From Trileptium ribeirensis (Eukaryota; Nematoda; Enoplea; Enoplida; Thoracostomopsidae), in NCBI GenBank assembly GCA_030248225.1, contig JASANE010003551.1, forward strand, positions 62,001 to 126,000: DNA of 64,000 nt. Direction: 5' to 3'. Below, in pieces: positions 1-11,800 of this stretch. The stretch's first letter is position 1. Each line of letters begins with the position of its first letter. The notes beneath the pieces were generated by a model, which ran no database searches, was not told where the DNA came from, and saw only the letters and a list, made by a program, of their open reading frames with translations. Made by a program: the position numbers and the translations under genes.

Positions 1-291
1 TTTTTGCTCTGGGTGTCCAAAAATCGACATATTTGATCGATAAATAAACATTATTAGCTTCATCAGTCTCTTTAAAGCTTCAGAAAGGCAATAATACCAT
101 CGCAAAACAATAAGTTTAATGTAAAAGTTATTTTTAATGCATTTTAAATCCACTATACCTTCATTTCTTCCATCATCTGTTTTATTATATATAAATTTCG
201 AAGACCAGGTTCCGGTTCCGGATCCGGTTTAAATGGACGGTTCCGGTTGCTGGTTCCGGTTCCGGTAAATTTTGGTTCCGGTTATTCCCTG
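1..291 (+). mobile_element. 3' end of a hAT-like CCGGTT-rich element (truncated by window edge)
   Basis: Nearly identical to 6284-6573, the 3' end of the complete element at 5394-6573. It ends in GGTTCCGGTTATTCCCTG, the expected hAT-type ...CCCTG terminus, and contains several GGTTCCGGTTCCGG blocks. The other end lies outside the window. Confidence 0.75.
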
Positions 292-1560
292 CCACAAATA
301 GTATACATCTAACATATAATCAAATGCGTAATAGTAATACGGTTCAGCAGTAATGTTCCACTTGGAATTACGTACTGGCTACCACCATCTTTCCTATCCG
401 GGTTTGTACTATAAAACACTTTGGTACTCGTTCTAATGAATCTTTGCACCTCTGATACACAAAGAACACAGTAGCCCAGTCGTGGTAACAACACCGCTGG
501 AATCTCTCGAATAGTAATAATGCAGCAATGTTTACATTTTGATAACGCAATTCCTATGACGAGAAAATACGCTACTATGGGTCACGGAAAGCTTTCATTT
601 AACTGGTTTATTACTATTGTCGTACCCTATAGTACCACGCGATTAGCTTTAACCAATATCTGATATTACAGTTGATCTGACCCGAGTATAGACGTTGATT
701 GCGCTGTGATACCTATCAAGAGATCATTACAAATTAAGCATACCATACGTCGGTGATGATATGGAATACGTATAAATATTAGGACGTAGGCCAATTCGAG
801 GTAAACTCGCAAGCGCCTTTCGGTAAACGCATTTCGATTAGATAATAGACCGGAAATGCACAAAAATTCAATGAAATTAATTCCGAGCACACATCTATGC
901 TAGTAACTTCGCCAAATGGCGTAACGGAGTTTTGCCACACATTTTTGAAATGAACGAGAAAAACTAAACCCTCTATATGCATTCGAACACCATGTGATAA
1001 CTAGCTAGCTCTCTTTTGCTAATACGTAACTCTTCATCTCTATACGCATTAAAATCGAAGCCCTAAATGCAATTGGGTTAAAACCACGACCATACTCACA
1101 TCATCAAGAACATAATACTATAAGATATCATGGTTCAGAGTCCATTGCCGTGGCCATCGCATTTATGAAATCACGAAGATCACCCCTACTTTCGTGCAGT
1201 TCGAGGTGTTAGGGCAATAATCAGAGCGTAGTGCAACGTAGCGGTGATTGTGTGTTGCAGGGGTGAAAGTTTTTGAACTCCGCCTGTGTGTGTGATCGGC
1301 CATAGCTCAGGAACGACTGAATCGGTTTCCATGATCATGGGCTCAGTCGAACCGGCATAGTCGATTTACCGTGTAATCCCTTGAGCTTCGATTTGATTAT
1401 TCCGGTTTCAGAGGTGAAATGAGGGATTTTACTCCATTTTAACAAGGTTATTTTTATCTTAACTTTCGAATTTTTTTCTCCGGTTGGTTTTATTTCATAG
1501 TAAAAATATAAATGCCGATTCGTCTTTTTTTGTTTTTCGATTAAGGCTCTGCTTCTAGAG
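292..1560. other. Intergenic, no supported gene
   Basis: Short overlapping open frames on the minus strand at 300-980 have no family signature and no consistent splice structure. The segment 1140-1400 is richer in GC but has stops in all frames and matches nothing I recognise. Confidence 0.5.
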
Positions 1561-1562
1561 TT

Positions 1563-1907
1563 ATGGGGGTTGAGGTATGGAACCCTCGTGGTTCCTCGAC
1601 CCGTAATTCAAAAATTGTTCTGACGTCCTGTGCTTCTGAAAAGCTTTATTTGGGGGTTTTCGGGACGCTCATTGGCGGTGTTGGTTTTGCATTGCGACCC
1701 ATGGTTCCATGGGTGCGGGGGTATGGCACCCCCATGGTTACTCGATCCAAAATTTCTAATTTTATTGTGACGACCTGGAAGTCTCATACCTTGCACTTTG
1801 GGGTTTCCGAGCATGGTAAATTTATTGCCAGCGTTAGTTTTGTTCTAACTTGCGCGTATTGTGTGATATTCGTATATATCATATCGAGGTATGCTATCGA
1901 GAGCTGA
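1563..1907 (+). repeat. Two diverged 147-bp tandem units forming a 114-codon open frame
   Basis: Two copies of a GC-richer unit lie head to tail: from about 1567 (GGTATGGAACCCTCGTGG) and from about 1714 (GGTATGGCACCCCCATGG). Proline 8 of the first and proline 57 of the second align, a 49-codon spacing, so the frame stays open across both. Paired segments include NSKIVLTSCASEKLYLGVF and ISNFIVTTWKSHTLHFGVS. I do not recognise the protein; it may be repeat DNA that is open by chance. Confidence 0.5.
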
Positions 1908-2012
1908 TTGGCTGTGCACAAAATGTGTAGGTGTGCATATGCTTCACTACTCTCTGTAACCTCGATAGAGTTACTAGTTTTTATTTGAGCGTAGCGATAG
2001 GAACTTGAAGGC

Positions 2013-2227
2013 GCAAGGATGTGAGCAGCATCCGCAGAAAAGTTGGGCTGATTCGGGATTCAAACCCACGACCTCAAACGTATGGATCTTTGAGGAGGCG
2101 CTCTACTGACTAAACTTTTTCCGCCCTACTTCATCGCAGTTGTGAAGCTGCTATATTCAATATGAAGCAAAGCATAGCACACGGTTTTGAAATTGTTCTA
2201 TACATTAGTGTTAGTTTAGCAACATGC
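2013..2227 (-). repeat. tRNA-like short repeat (SINE-like), copy 1
   Basis: Read on the minus strand, 2126-2045 is tRNA-like: a 5' GGGCGGA that pairs with a 3' TCAGCCC at 6 of 7 positions, an A-box-like TAGTCAGTAGAGC and a B-box-like GGGTTTGAATCCC. The rest is a tail shared with copy 2. It lacks a convincing normal anticodon loop, so it is not called a tRNA gene. Confidence 0.65.
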
Positions 2228-2250
2228 TTTAAATTGAAGGACATTATATG

Positions 2251-2466
2251 GCAAGGATGTGAGGAGGAGCCGCAGAAAAGTTGGGCTGATTCGGGATTCA
2301 AACCCACGACCTCACGCGTATGGATTCGTGAGGAGGTGCTCTACCGACTAAAATTTTTTTGCCCTACTTCATCGCAGTTGTGAAGCTACTATATTCAATA
2401 CGAGGCAAAGCATAGCACACGGTTTTGAAATTGTTCTATACACTAGTGTTAGTTTAGCAACATGTT
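2251..2466 (-). repeat. tRNA-like short repeat (SINE-like), copy 2
   Basis: Direct repeat of the element about 238 bp to its left, in the same orientation, with the same tRNA-like head and the same tail (ending GTTAGTTTAGCAACATG). The central stem differs from copy 1 by paired changes. The PPIB start codon is 250 bp downstream. Confidence 0.65.
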
Positions 2467-2715
2467 TTTCATTTAACACTTTTGCCAAAAGTATTGAGAC
2501 ATGACCGATATCACAGATCGTGTTTGAAACAGTGATAGATAATTCGATCTTCTAATGGTGTAAATGTGAAGAAGATATGTTTTGAACCGCAATGCTGCGT
2601 GATTAATACTTACCGGTGTGACCTTATCATTTAGTTATTTACGAATGTTCTTATGGCTTTGTAGCGCTGTTATTCGAACAGTAATTATAGTAGTTACTGT
2701 GACCGTTTACATAAA

Positions 2716-2820
2716 ATGGCTTACACTCTTAGAACGTTTGGACTCTTGTTAATGTTCCTTCATTGTGCTTCAAGTATAGATCCAAGCGACAGACCGAAAG
2801 GACCTAAGGTTACTCACAAG
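2716..2820 (+). CDS. PPIB: PPIB exon 1 (start, signal peptide)
   Basis: Encodes residues 1-35, from ATG to THK, ending in phase 0 before GTTAGT. The ATG in ACATAAAATGG is chosen because it directly precedes the hydrophobic signal sequence and the frame leads into [10 protein letters not shown] see no clear TATA box just upstream; the nearest notable sequence is a pair of tRNA-like repeats ending about 250 bp before the start. Confidence 0.93.
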
Positions 2821-5800
2821 GTTAGTGTTTCAACTCTGAATAACATTAGAATATACAAGATGTTGCGCTTTGCTTAGCACCGTTGACTTTTGAATTATTA
2901 ATGTAGTGAGTGCAATGATCGAAGCGAATAATTCTTACTAGCCATGACAGTGGTGATATTTGACAATGTCCCTTTGTTATTTAGGGCGACACGATAGCTC
3001 AACTTTGGCTGGTCGGGTTGATTCGCGCAATAGCTCATTTGAATCATAAAATGTCTATTTATACCCGAAACCCGATTCTAACATCTTCCAACGAAAAATC
3101 GGGCCAAATAGCTCTAGTCCGGTCCTAGAGTACGGATACTAGGTCGGGGAAGGTCAGGTTTATATTGAATTGAAGCCCTTAAATTAATCTTGTCAATTAT
3201 TGATGTTGTACACTTGAAACTATGATTTTTGGCTTATATAATTCTCCTGCTATTCTAATTTACCCAAAACTAGTCACATTGTGATGATATAACTCTTGGA
3301 TTTTGGCTCTTGTAGCCAATAACGGTACTAACAGCTTCATTAGTTTTCTGGAAAAATGACATACTAGTTGGAAAAAATGCCCTTTACGGGCACAGGAAAA
3401 GAACCCCTGTCAAAAATGTTATTGGAAAAATATAATGTTATATGTTAGGTAATGCGTGATTAATTAGCTATGTGATGCAGAGTTTTCGGTGAAAAATGCT
3501 CTTACACTAGTAATGAAATACCGAGGTAATGCGTTACGGCAATGTTTTTGCTTTGAAAAATGCATTGATATGCTAAATGGACTGGAGACATGTCATTGAC
3601 CGTTGCGATAAAAAAAGCTTTTTTGAGTTTATTATTTTTTATTTAGTACGGTGTTGTATGGTGTGTTAGGCGTGGTATACTGTACAAAAGGACATTGCAG
3701 TGGAAAATGAGCTTTTGAGCACGAAAATTCTTGCATCTAAGATAGAACAATTTTTGAAGCTAGTGGATAGATTACCCCTGATCAAGTCTCCTTATCTTTC
3801 ATTTTATCACAAAACCAGTATATAATTAATGTGTATGATAATGTTTACAGGTTACTGCAACAGATAGTGTAACAGGGATAGAGCGCTTGAGGTGCACTTA
3901 TGTACATACGAATTCCTCGGTCGGTGTATTGCCTGTGCACTAGTTTAGGAATTTCAACATATTGTATTTGTTTTTATAGAGTAGACAGAGGTGGGATTTG
4001 CTGCGGAAGTAATAGCGTAGACGTGAATTTCCAGGTTTATTCCCACTGAATTGAGCAAGTTCTACATGGTAGAATTAAAATCCAGTAAAATGTCTGATAA
4101 AATATATTATAATATTAAAGTAGAACTGTTGACATTATATATACACGATATTATACAGATGTATATAGTATTTGATGATATTGATTTGGCTTTTGAAAAT
4201 GTATTCATATACCTTCTTTGAGCACAAAAACTTGTTTTGATATTTGACATATCATTTTTAAGACTTTCTAGTGTTTTTTCTCTTTTGTCTCAAGGATATT
4301 TTTTAAATCGGGTGATTACGTATTAGTTGTTAAATTCGTTGACTTGAACTTATTTTGGTTTGTTAACTTTTCATGGAAAAGATACATCTTTTAAATAGGG
4401 GCCCGAAAATAAATAAGATTAATCTGTTTTTTTAATATTTGCATAAATTTGGGTCAGGTGTATATATTTGGAAATTATATAGTCCTGAAGTCTATAACAC
4501 TCCACATTTTGAATTGCATTAAAACGACATATTGATCCGTGAAGTAACGACATACATCACAGTTTGTTTTGACTGCGGAAGGTTGTGCTTGGGGAACATA
4601 TTATACAAGTTGTAAGCAAGTGAAATATCACTCAAGCGATCGATCCCTGTTACACTATCTGCTGTGGTTTCCTGTCAACATTACTATACACATCAATTAC
4701 TAATTTTGTGATAAAGTGTAAGATAGATGAACACGATCAGGGGTAATATATCCATTAGTTTTAAAAATTTTGCTATTTTTAAAGCAAAACTTTATCGTGC
4801 TCAAAACATTTTACACCTCAATGTCCTTGTAGAGTACATTACACCAAGCCCAACACATCATATAACACGGTACTAAATTGAAAACAATAGAGAATTTTTT
4901 ATGCTGCAATAGCCAACGACATGTCTCTAGTCCATTAAGCAAATAAAGGCATTTTTCAAACCGAGGCATTTGCTGTATCGCATTACCTCGATATTTCACT
5001 ATTAGTGTAAGAGCATTTTTCACTGACAACCCTGATTCACATAGCCAATTTAGCACGCATTACCTAACATTATTTCCAATAAATTTGTGTTAGGAGTTTC
5101 TTTTTCCATTCGCGTAAGCGGCATTTTATCCTTACTAGTACTATATATTATAATGCTTCGCTATGCGGTCCTTCTAGAATGTAGGGTTTGGGTCAAAACG
5201 GCTTCTAAAATAGGACCGTGAGATTCAAATTACACGAAAACGGTAATATCTACACAATCACTCGGGGTATTGCTGTTTTTATCTCATTTTGTGGAGCAAT
5301 TTATCCTCTATGTAGCTGCAAATTTCGTGCTGATATTGCCATATTTACGCTGCAAGGTTGGGTCAAAAGGGTTTTTCAATGGTACATACCATGCAGGGAG
5401 TAACCGGAATTCCGGTTCCGGTTCCGGCGAAAATCGTGTTCCTGTTCCGGTTCCGGCAAAGGGCAAAAACCATACCGGAACCGGAATTCCGGTTTAAAAA
5501 TTTTGTTTGAAATTTTCCACGTTTTTTCTTTATCCTGTAATCCAAACATATGTAATATATATTATACAATGATCAAGCTCCAATACAACCAAGCAAAAGA
5601 AAAGATTAACTAACCAATTTGCCGTGTAAAACGTAAGTAGGGCACATAATTTGAGCAGGAATTTTTCATAATAACCTACAGGAGTTTGTTAAATCAAAGC
5701 CAGGTCGATGTGTGTAGCAGCTATTTTACACATCCAGAAGTCTGTGGGATACGTTTGAATTAAACCGGTCCAAATCGGTAACAGAGTATGGCTTACGCAG

Positions 5801-8800
5801 AAGTACTTAGGGTATGCTTGGCTAACATAAATTGCATCAAGCACCCGCCAGCGCGCTTGTAAACTTGGTAAATCAGTCTAAATTGAAGTAAACTAACGTT
5901 ATCTGCAACGCAGCTAGAAACTGCTTTCTTGGCAATGAACTGTATTTATTGAAACTGTGCGATCACAGTGTGTCTTATTTATAGCATTCTGATTAGAAAG
6001 TTATCATCATTATGATCTAACTGACGGGCACTGTTTGTCCAACGCTAGCCTAAACAGTGTCTTTGACCACTGATCAGAAAATTACCTTCTATCTATTATT
6101 TTCTCTTAGAATCATATACCTAAACCTATAATTTTAAGTTTCCTACAGAAGAACATACAACAAACGTATGTGTAGTAAAGGGAGGCGACTGGAGACAGAG
6201 CGAAAGTGTGTATTCTACGCTCCAAGCCTTGTAAGCATATTCGATTTGACGCAGTATATGCAATGGTGTATAGTGGAAGGCATTTTTGCTCTGGGTGTCC
6301 AAAAATCGACATATTTGATCGATAAATAAACATTATTAGCTTCATCAGTCTCTTTAAAGTTTCAGAAAGGCAATAATACCATCGCAAACCCTTAAGTTTA
6401 ATGTAAAAGTTATTTTTAATGCATTTTAAATCCACTATACCTTCATTTCTTCCATCATCTGTTTTACTATATATAAATTTCGAAGACCAGGTTCCGGTTC
6501 CGGATCCGGTTTAAATGGACGGTTCCGGTTGCTGGTTCCGGTTCCGGTAAATTTTGGTTCCGGTTATTCCCTAATACCATGGTACTCAAAATAGACGAAA
6601 ATATAATATCTCGGCAACCGCTTGAGTTATTTATATAGGTGTGTCTGGTCTCGTCTTACTGAGTAGCTCATCTGTGTGCTTGAACATTGGTAACACAATA
6701 ATCGGGTATGGCCTCTCAATCAGTCAACCAACATGGATGATATTCGGTGGCTTATAGCTATGTACATCTCTCTAAATTATCTATTTAATCAACGCTTGGA
6801 ATTCACCATCTTGGCAATAAGACAAGTTACTAGTAAATATTGGATAGAGTGTACATGAATATATATAATATGTGCTTATATGCAGCGCAACGGATAGCTA
6901 ATAAACTAGATTAATTGACATTATATTGTTCATGGTTACATTTTGGAACAAATTGGACTGCTTATTTACCTAAGCATACATATATATGGTAAGAACAACA
7001 TTTAGCCTGATGTTGGACGTAAATGTTTTCAGCCCTTTTTTCACATCCAAGTTTTAAATCGGAATGAACTCAACAATATCCCCCTGCTACAAGGGGAATC
7101 AATACACCATGGAAAGTGGAACCAGATAATGCCAACTTTTCTAAAACTGTGATTGGTAAAAGCGAATTAAACACGAATTTTGTCTAAATTATATATTGCT
7201 TTTCGCTATCTATTTTGTAGTTTAGACGATGTCTTGAAAATATTCATAGTATAGGTACACACGTGATTGTTTAAACCTAAACCAAAATATTACTAATTAG
7301 TCGCATGTTATAGTGTGATACAATTCTGTAGTTATCAAGACATAGAATGTTATCGTTTTATATGTCTTGCACACTGCTTCACGTTGCACCGGTTTGTTAG
7401 GATATATAAATTAATTTTGAGCGTACACACACGACAAATTTTTACATTTTAGGCGAATAAGTATCTTAACGCACAAAAATTGCAGTTTGCGTCCGTTGCA
7501 GATGAAAATGTGGTAGTTTTACAATAGACAGATAAGGAGCAAACTTTTCTTGGAAGGATGAGTGACAGCTGGACATTGGGCCAATTATTGTCAGCGGTTA
7601 TAGCTGAGTAGCCTGACACACTATATCCCTATAGTGGAATCTTAACATGGTTGCTGGGAATAACCGAAACTGACCATTTAAGCCAGATTCGGAACCGGAA
7701 CCTGTGCTCGAGTCTTTGAAACATACATATTAAAACAGATGAAGGCAGAAATAAAAATACAGTGGGTATAAAATGTTTTAAAAACAACTTTAACATTAAA
7801 CTTAATGTATTGCGGTGGCCTTGCCTCTCTGGAACTTTGAAAACTCTGTGGAAGCTAATAATGTTTATTTATCAATTGATATGTCGGTTTTGGACACCCA
7901 TAGCAAAAATGCTTACGTTATAAAGCCTTGTGTAAATTGCGTCAAACAGAATTTTCTTATAACTGAACATGCTTTCGTGAAGCGTAGATGAAACACTTTC
8001 GCTCTGCCTCTTATCTGCTCCCTTTACTACACATACGATTCTGTAGAAACTTGAAATTATCGGTTTATATGGTTCTAAAAGAAAATAAAAGAAGGTAAAC
8101 CATAATTTTCTGATCGGTGGTCACAGACATTGTTTAGCCTAGCGTTGGGCTGCCAGTGCCCGTCAGCTAGATGATTATGATTACCTTTCGATCAGAATAC
8201 TATAAATGAGACAAATTGTGGTACTGCTCGCACAGTTTCAATAAATACAGTTCATTTTCAAGAACGCAGTTTCTGGTTGTATTGCAGATATGTTACTTTA
8301 CTTCAATGTAGACTGATTTACGAAGTTTACAAATGGACTGGCTAGTACTTGACGCAGTTTATGTTAGCCAAGCTTACAGCTAAGTACTTCTAAATAATCC
8401 ATACTCTTGTACCTGGTTGCACCAATTTAATTCTAACATACATAGCAGACATTTGAATCGGTAAAATAGCTACTACAAGCACCGACCTGGATTTGTTTTG
8501 TTAACAAACTCCTGCAGGGTAAAGGTGAAAAATTTCTGCGGAAATCATTTGTCTTACTCACGTTTCACAGGGAAATTTACTAAGTTAGTCTTTTTTTTTG
8601 TTTGGTTGTATTGGAAGTTGATCATTGTGTATATATTACATATATTTTGATCACAGATGAAGCAAAAATTTTGAAAATTTTACTCTAAATGATTAAACCG
8701 GAATTGTTCCAGTTTCGGTACGGGTTTTGGATTTTGCCGCAACCGTAGGTCGTTTTTCGCTGGAACCAGAATTCTGGTTACTCACTGCATAGTCGATATG

Positions 8801-11800
8801 GCATGCCATGGTGATTTGATTTAACGGTTTAAATCAGACAACGGTCTGAGAACAAGTTAACTTTTTGCTAAAACAATAATAAATGACAGTTTGATTTAAA
8901 TGTGCCAGGTTGTTTTGTGTTTGTGACTAAGGTATTCTTTGATATTACAATCGGGGACGACGAAGCCGGCCGTATTGTAATTGGCGTATTTGGAAAAACG
9001 GTGCCTAAGACTGCCGACAACTTTGTTCAGCTTGCAAAAAAGCCTGAAAAGGTAAGTGTATAAGTCTTTAGTTCTTACTTAAATTTACATTTTGTGTTTT
9101 TAAACTGTACAGTGACACTTTATTGCGAATTTACAGTTGTAGTTTTTAGTGGCACTTTATATCATTTTAACAATGTATATGCCGGTGTCGTCATTTATAG
9201 TTAATTTTCTATTTACTTTGGATATATTGTTTGTTTAACGACGCTAACAAAAAGCGTATACAAAAGTGTTTAGTTAACGCTGATGCTTAGGTTGTAGTAG
9301 AGCTGATGATATTAGACTTTACTAAAATCCTAAGGAAATACAGTACTTACCGGAAATGACCGCTGCTTGCTCGAACTTCGCTTGTTCCTCTCGCAATGAT
9401 CGGTCGATGTTTGCTTGATGTTCGGTATCTACTCACATGATAATCACTCGTTGCTCGAGAAACATAACGTGCTTTCTCATTTCTGGCGCGTACTGCGGAG
9501 CCCTATCATCGACTTTTGGTTGCTGCCTTTATAAAAGTTATTACCCTGCCAGCACGTTAAATTGCGGATCTTATATCAGCAAAAAGATAACTCTGCGCAA
9601 CTCACAAAATGCAGTGAGACAGCGCCGTTCCCTGAGGAACGCTTTAAACGTTCGTTTTCCGTGACTCGTCTTCTTGTTCGGAACGACGCAAATCAAGATG
9701 GAAACCTACATTTCACTTCCCAGTTTGGGTGTCGCTGCCCGAAACGCCTGCGATCAACATAACGAGTGTACCTTATCAATGCCAAACATTAACACCTTGG
9801 TAATAGTTATATTTGTGATGACATGTCTTCTATTTCACCATCCACACCTTGCTCTAGTTCAACGCATTTAGTGTGATTTGCGCGTAACTTACTGTCGGGG
9901 TCATTTCACGAAACCATGTACTTTTGAAACACCACTTTTTGAAGCCAAAATGAGACGTTTTCCAATGTACAGTGTCTAGACCCCTTCCGATGTAAAAAAC
10001 CCTGAATTTTTCGAATATCGATGTTTCTATGCAAAACGAGCTACCTGAAACCTGCTACAGGGGTGGGAAAGGGCCCCCCTGGGGGTCAAATTTTAATCCG
10101 AAATAAGTCACTATTCTGTAGGTTGACGGAGTGACACGCGAACCATGGTCTGTTTTTATGCAAGTCCATCCAAAATGGTCCTAGTCAAGCCATTTGGAGC
10201 ACTTGCGCCTAAAATTGATGCTGCTAGGGCATTATTGGGGTTAAAATCGACCAATTTAGAACAAGCCTGTCGCAGAAGTTTTTCTAGCGCAACGGAGACA
10301 GCACCTACAAATACCATTTTATGCTCACAAACCAACCATGAGCGGGGGACGTCTGAGAAAAAATTTCAGGCAGATCCTTAGGCCTTGTAAAAAAATGGCA
10401 CCCCGATATGTTGAGTCGGGGGGTGCTACACCTCAGGTCGGGGGGGCTACACCTCAGGTCGGGGGGGGCTACAGCTTCCTACAACATGCAACGCGCCAAA
10501 CTTTAGCTACTTCTATACATTCTAGATGTAAGCTGGTGTAAAACAAATAGAATTGATCTATGACCAGTTTACATTTAAGTGATGATACCAAGGACAATGC
10601 GTGTAATAGATGTGCGGGCAGGCAGAAGGGTTTCCTAGCTGCCCAGTTAACAGCACGGCCCCATATCATAGTGCAATGATGATGAACTTATATACTAATA
10701 TGATTCTTGCGACCTTCGATTACTTTTATTATACATGCGGTCGGGGGGGGGGGCTACACGCCAGGTCGGGGGGGGGGCTACATTTTCATTAAAAAATTTT
10801 AATAGATGGGTCGATTCTAGTGGAGATTTACTATGTTTATATCCGGCCTATTGTAAGACTGTATGCTAAATTTGGCTTTTTTAAATTTAAGTTTGGTCAG
10901 GTCGGGGGGGCTACATTTTGCATACCCCATTTTTGGCATTTTATGACCTTCGACCTCATAATGAAATAACACATGGACAGACGCTGATATTGTTTTTTTC
11001 AATAACACCTGTACTGATTGCGATTACCGTTATATAGCATTTTTGGCGCTAGTGCACTTTTACGTTATTTACCAGCGTCTGAAAGCTGCCAGATTTGACC
11101 TTGGTCGGGGGGGGGCTACATGTCAATAAAAAAATTTTCGGAAGCTTGACGTCAGCTTCAGTGTCGATGCTTACGCCCAAGTTTTTCCGGAAAAATTAGC
11201 AAATACCAATGGATCACAGTGAAATGAAAAACACATGTATGTATCGCGTGCTAGCGATACGGCGAATGTTTATATTAGGACATGCGTTTTTGGCTTCATT
11301 TGACCAACCCGGGTTGAGGGCCTCTGGCTCCTGCTATGTTTGGGGTACAGAGGTCCTCCATACCTCGTTATGATCGTCGGATATGCTATTACTACATCTC
11401 ACAGCGACATTAAATTTCCTTACAAAAGACTTGTGGTATGGTCCAAAAAGTGCCGATGTAGCCCCCCCCCGACTAAAATGACATGGTTTCGTGAAATGAC
11501 CCTGTCGTCTAAAATTGAATAAAAATCAAATTGTATGTATTTTGCATTTTTATTGTAACTCTGGGTATTGTTATGGTAATATACCGAACTGTAGTTAACA
11601 GTCATTTTTGTGGTGTCTCTATGAGTTTACCGAACATCGTACATTTCTCTTGAACTGCTGACAGCATTGAATTAATATAATTTGAAGTCGTGTCTTTTAG
11701 GAAGGATACAAGGGCAGTACATTTCATCGCGTTATTAAAGATTTTATGATCCAGGGTGGCGATTTTACGAATGGGGATGGGACCGGCGGTAAGGCTATTG

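Noticed and set aside
2045..2126. Functional tRNA gene on the minus strand
   Set aside because: Acceptor and T-arm-like parts pair, but the central stem is extended, no normal anticodon loop can be drawn, and it sits in a repeated unit with a tail.
10145..10381. 78-codon ORF inside PPIB intron 2 as a gene
   Set aside because: Lies within a decayed TIR element, has no known motif and no supporting splice or start context.
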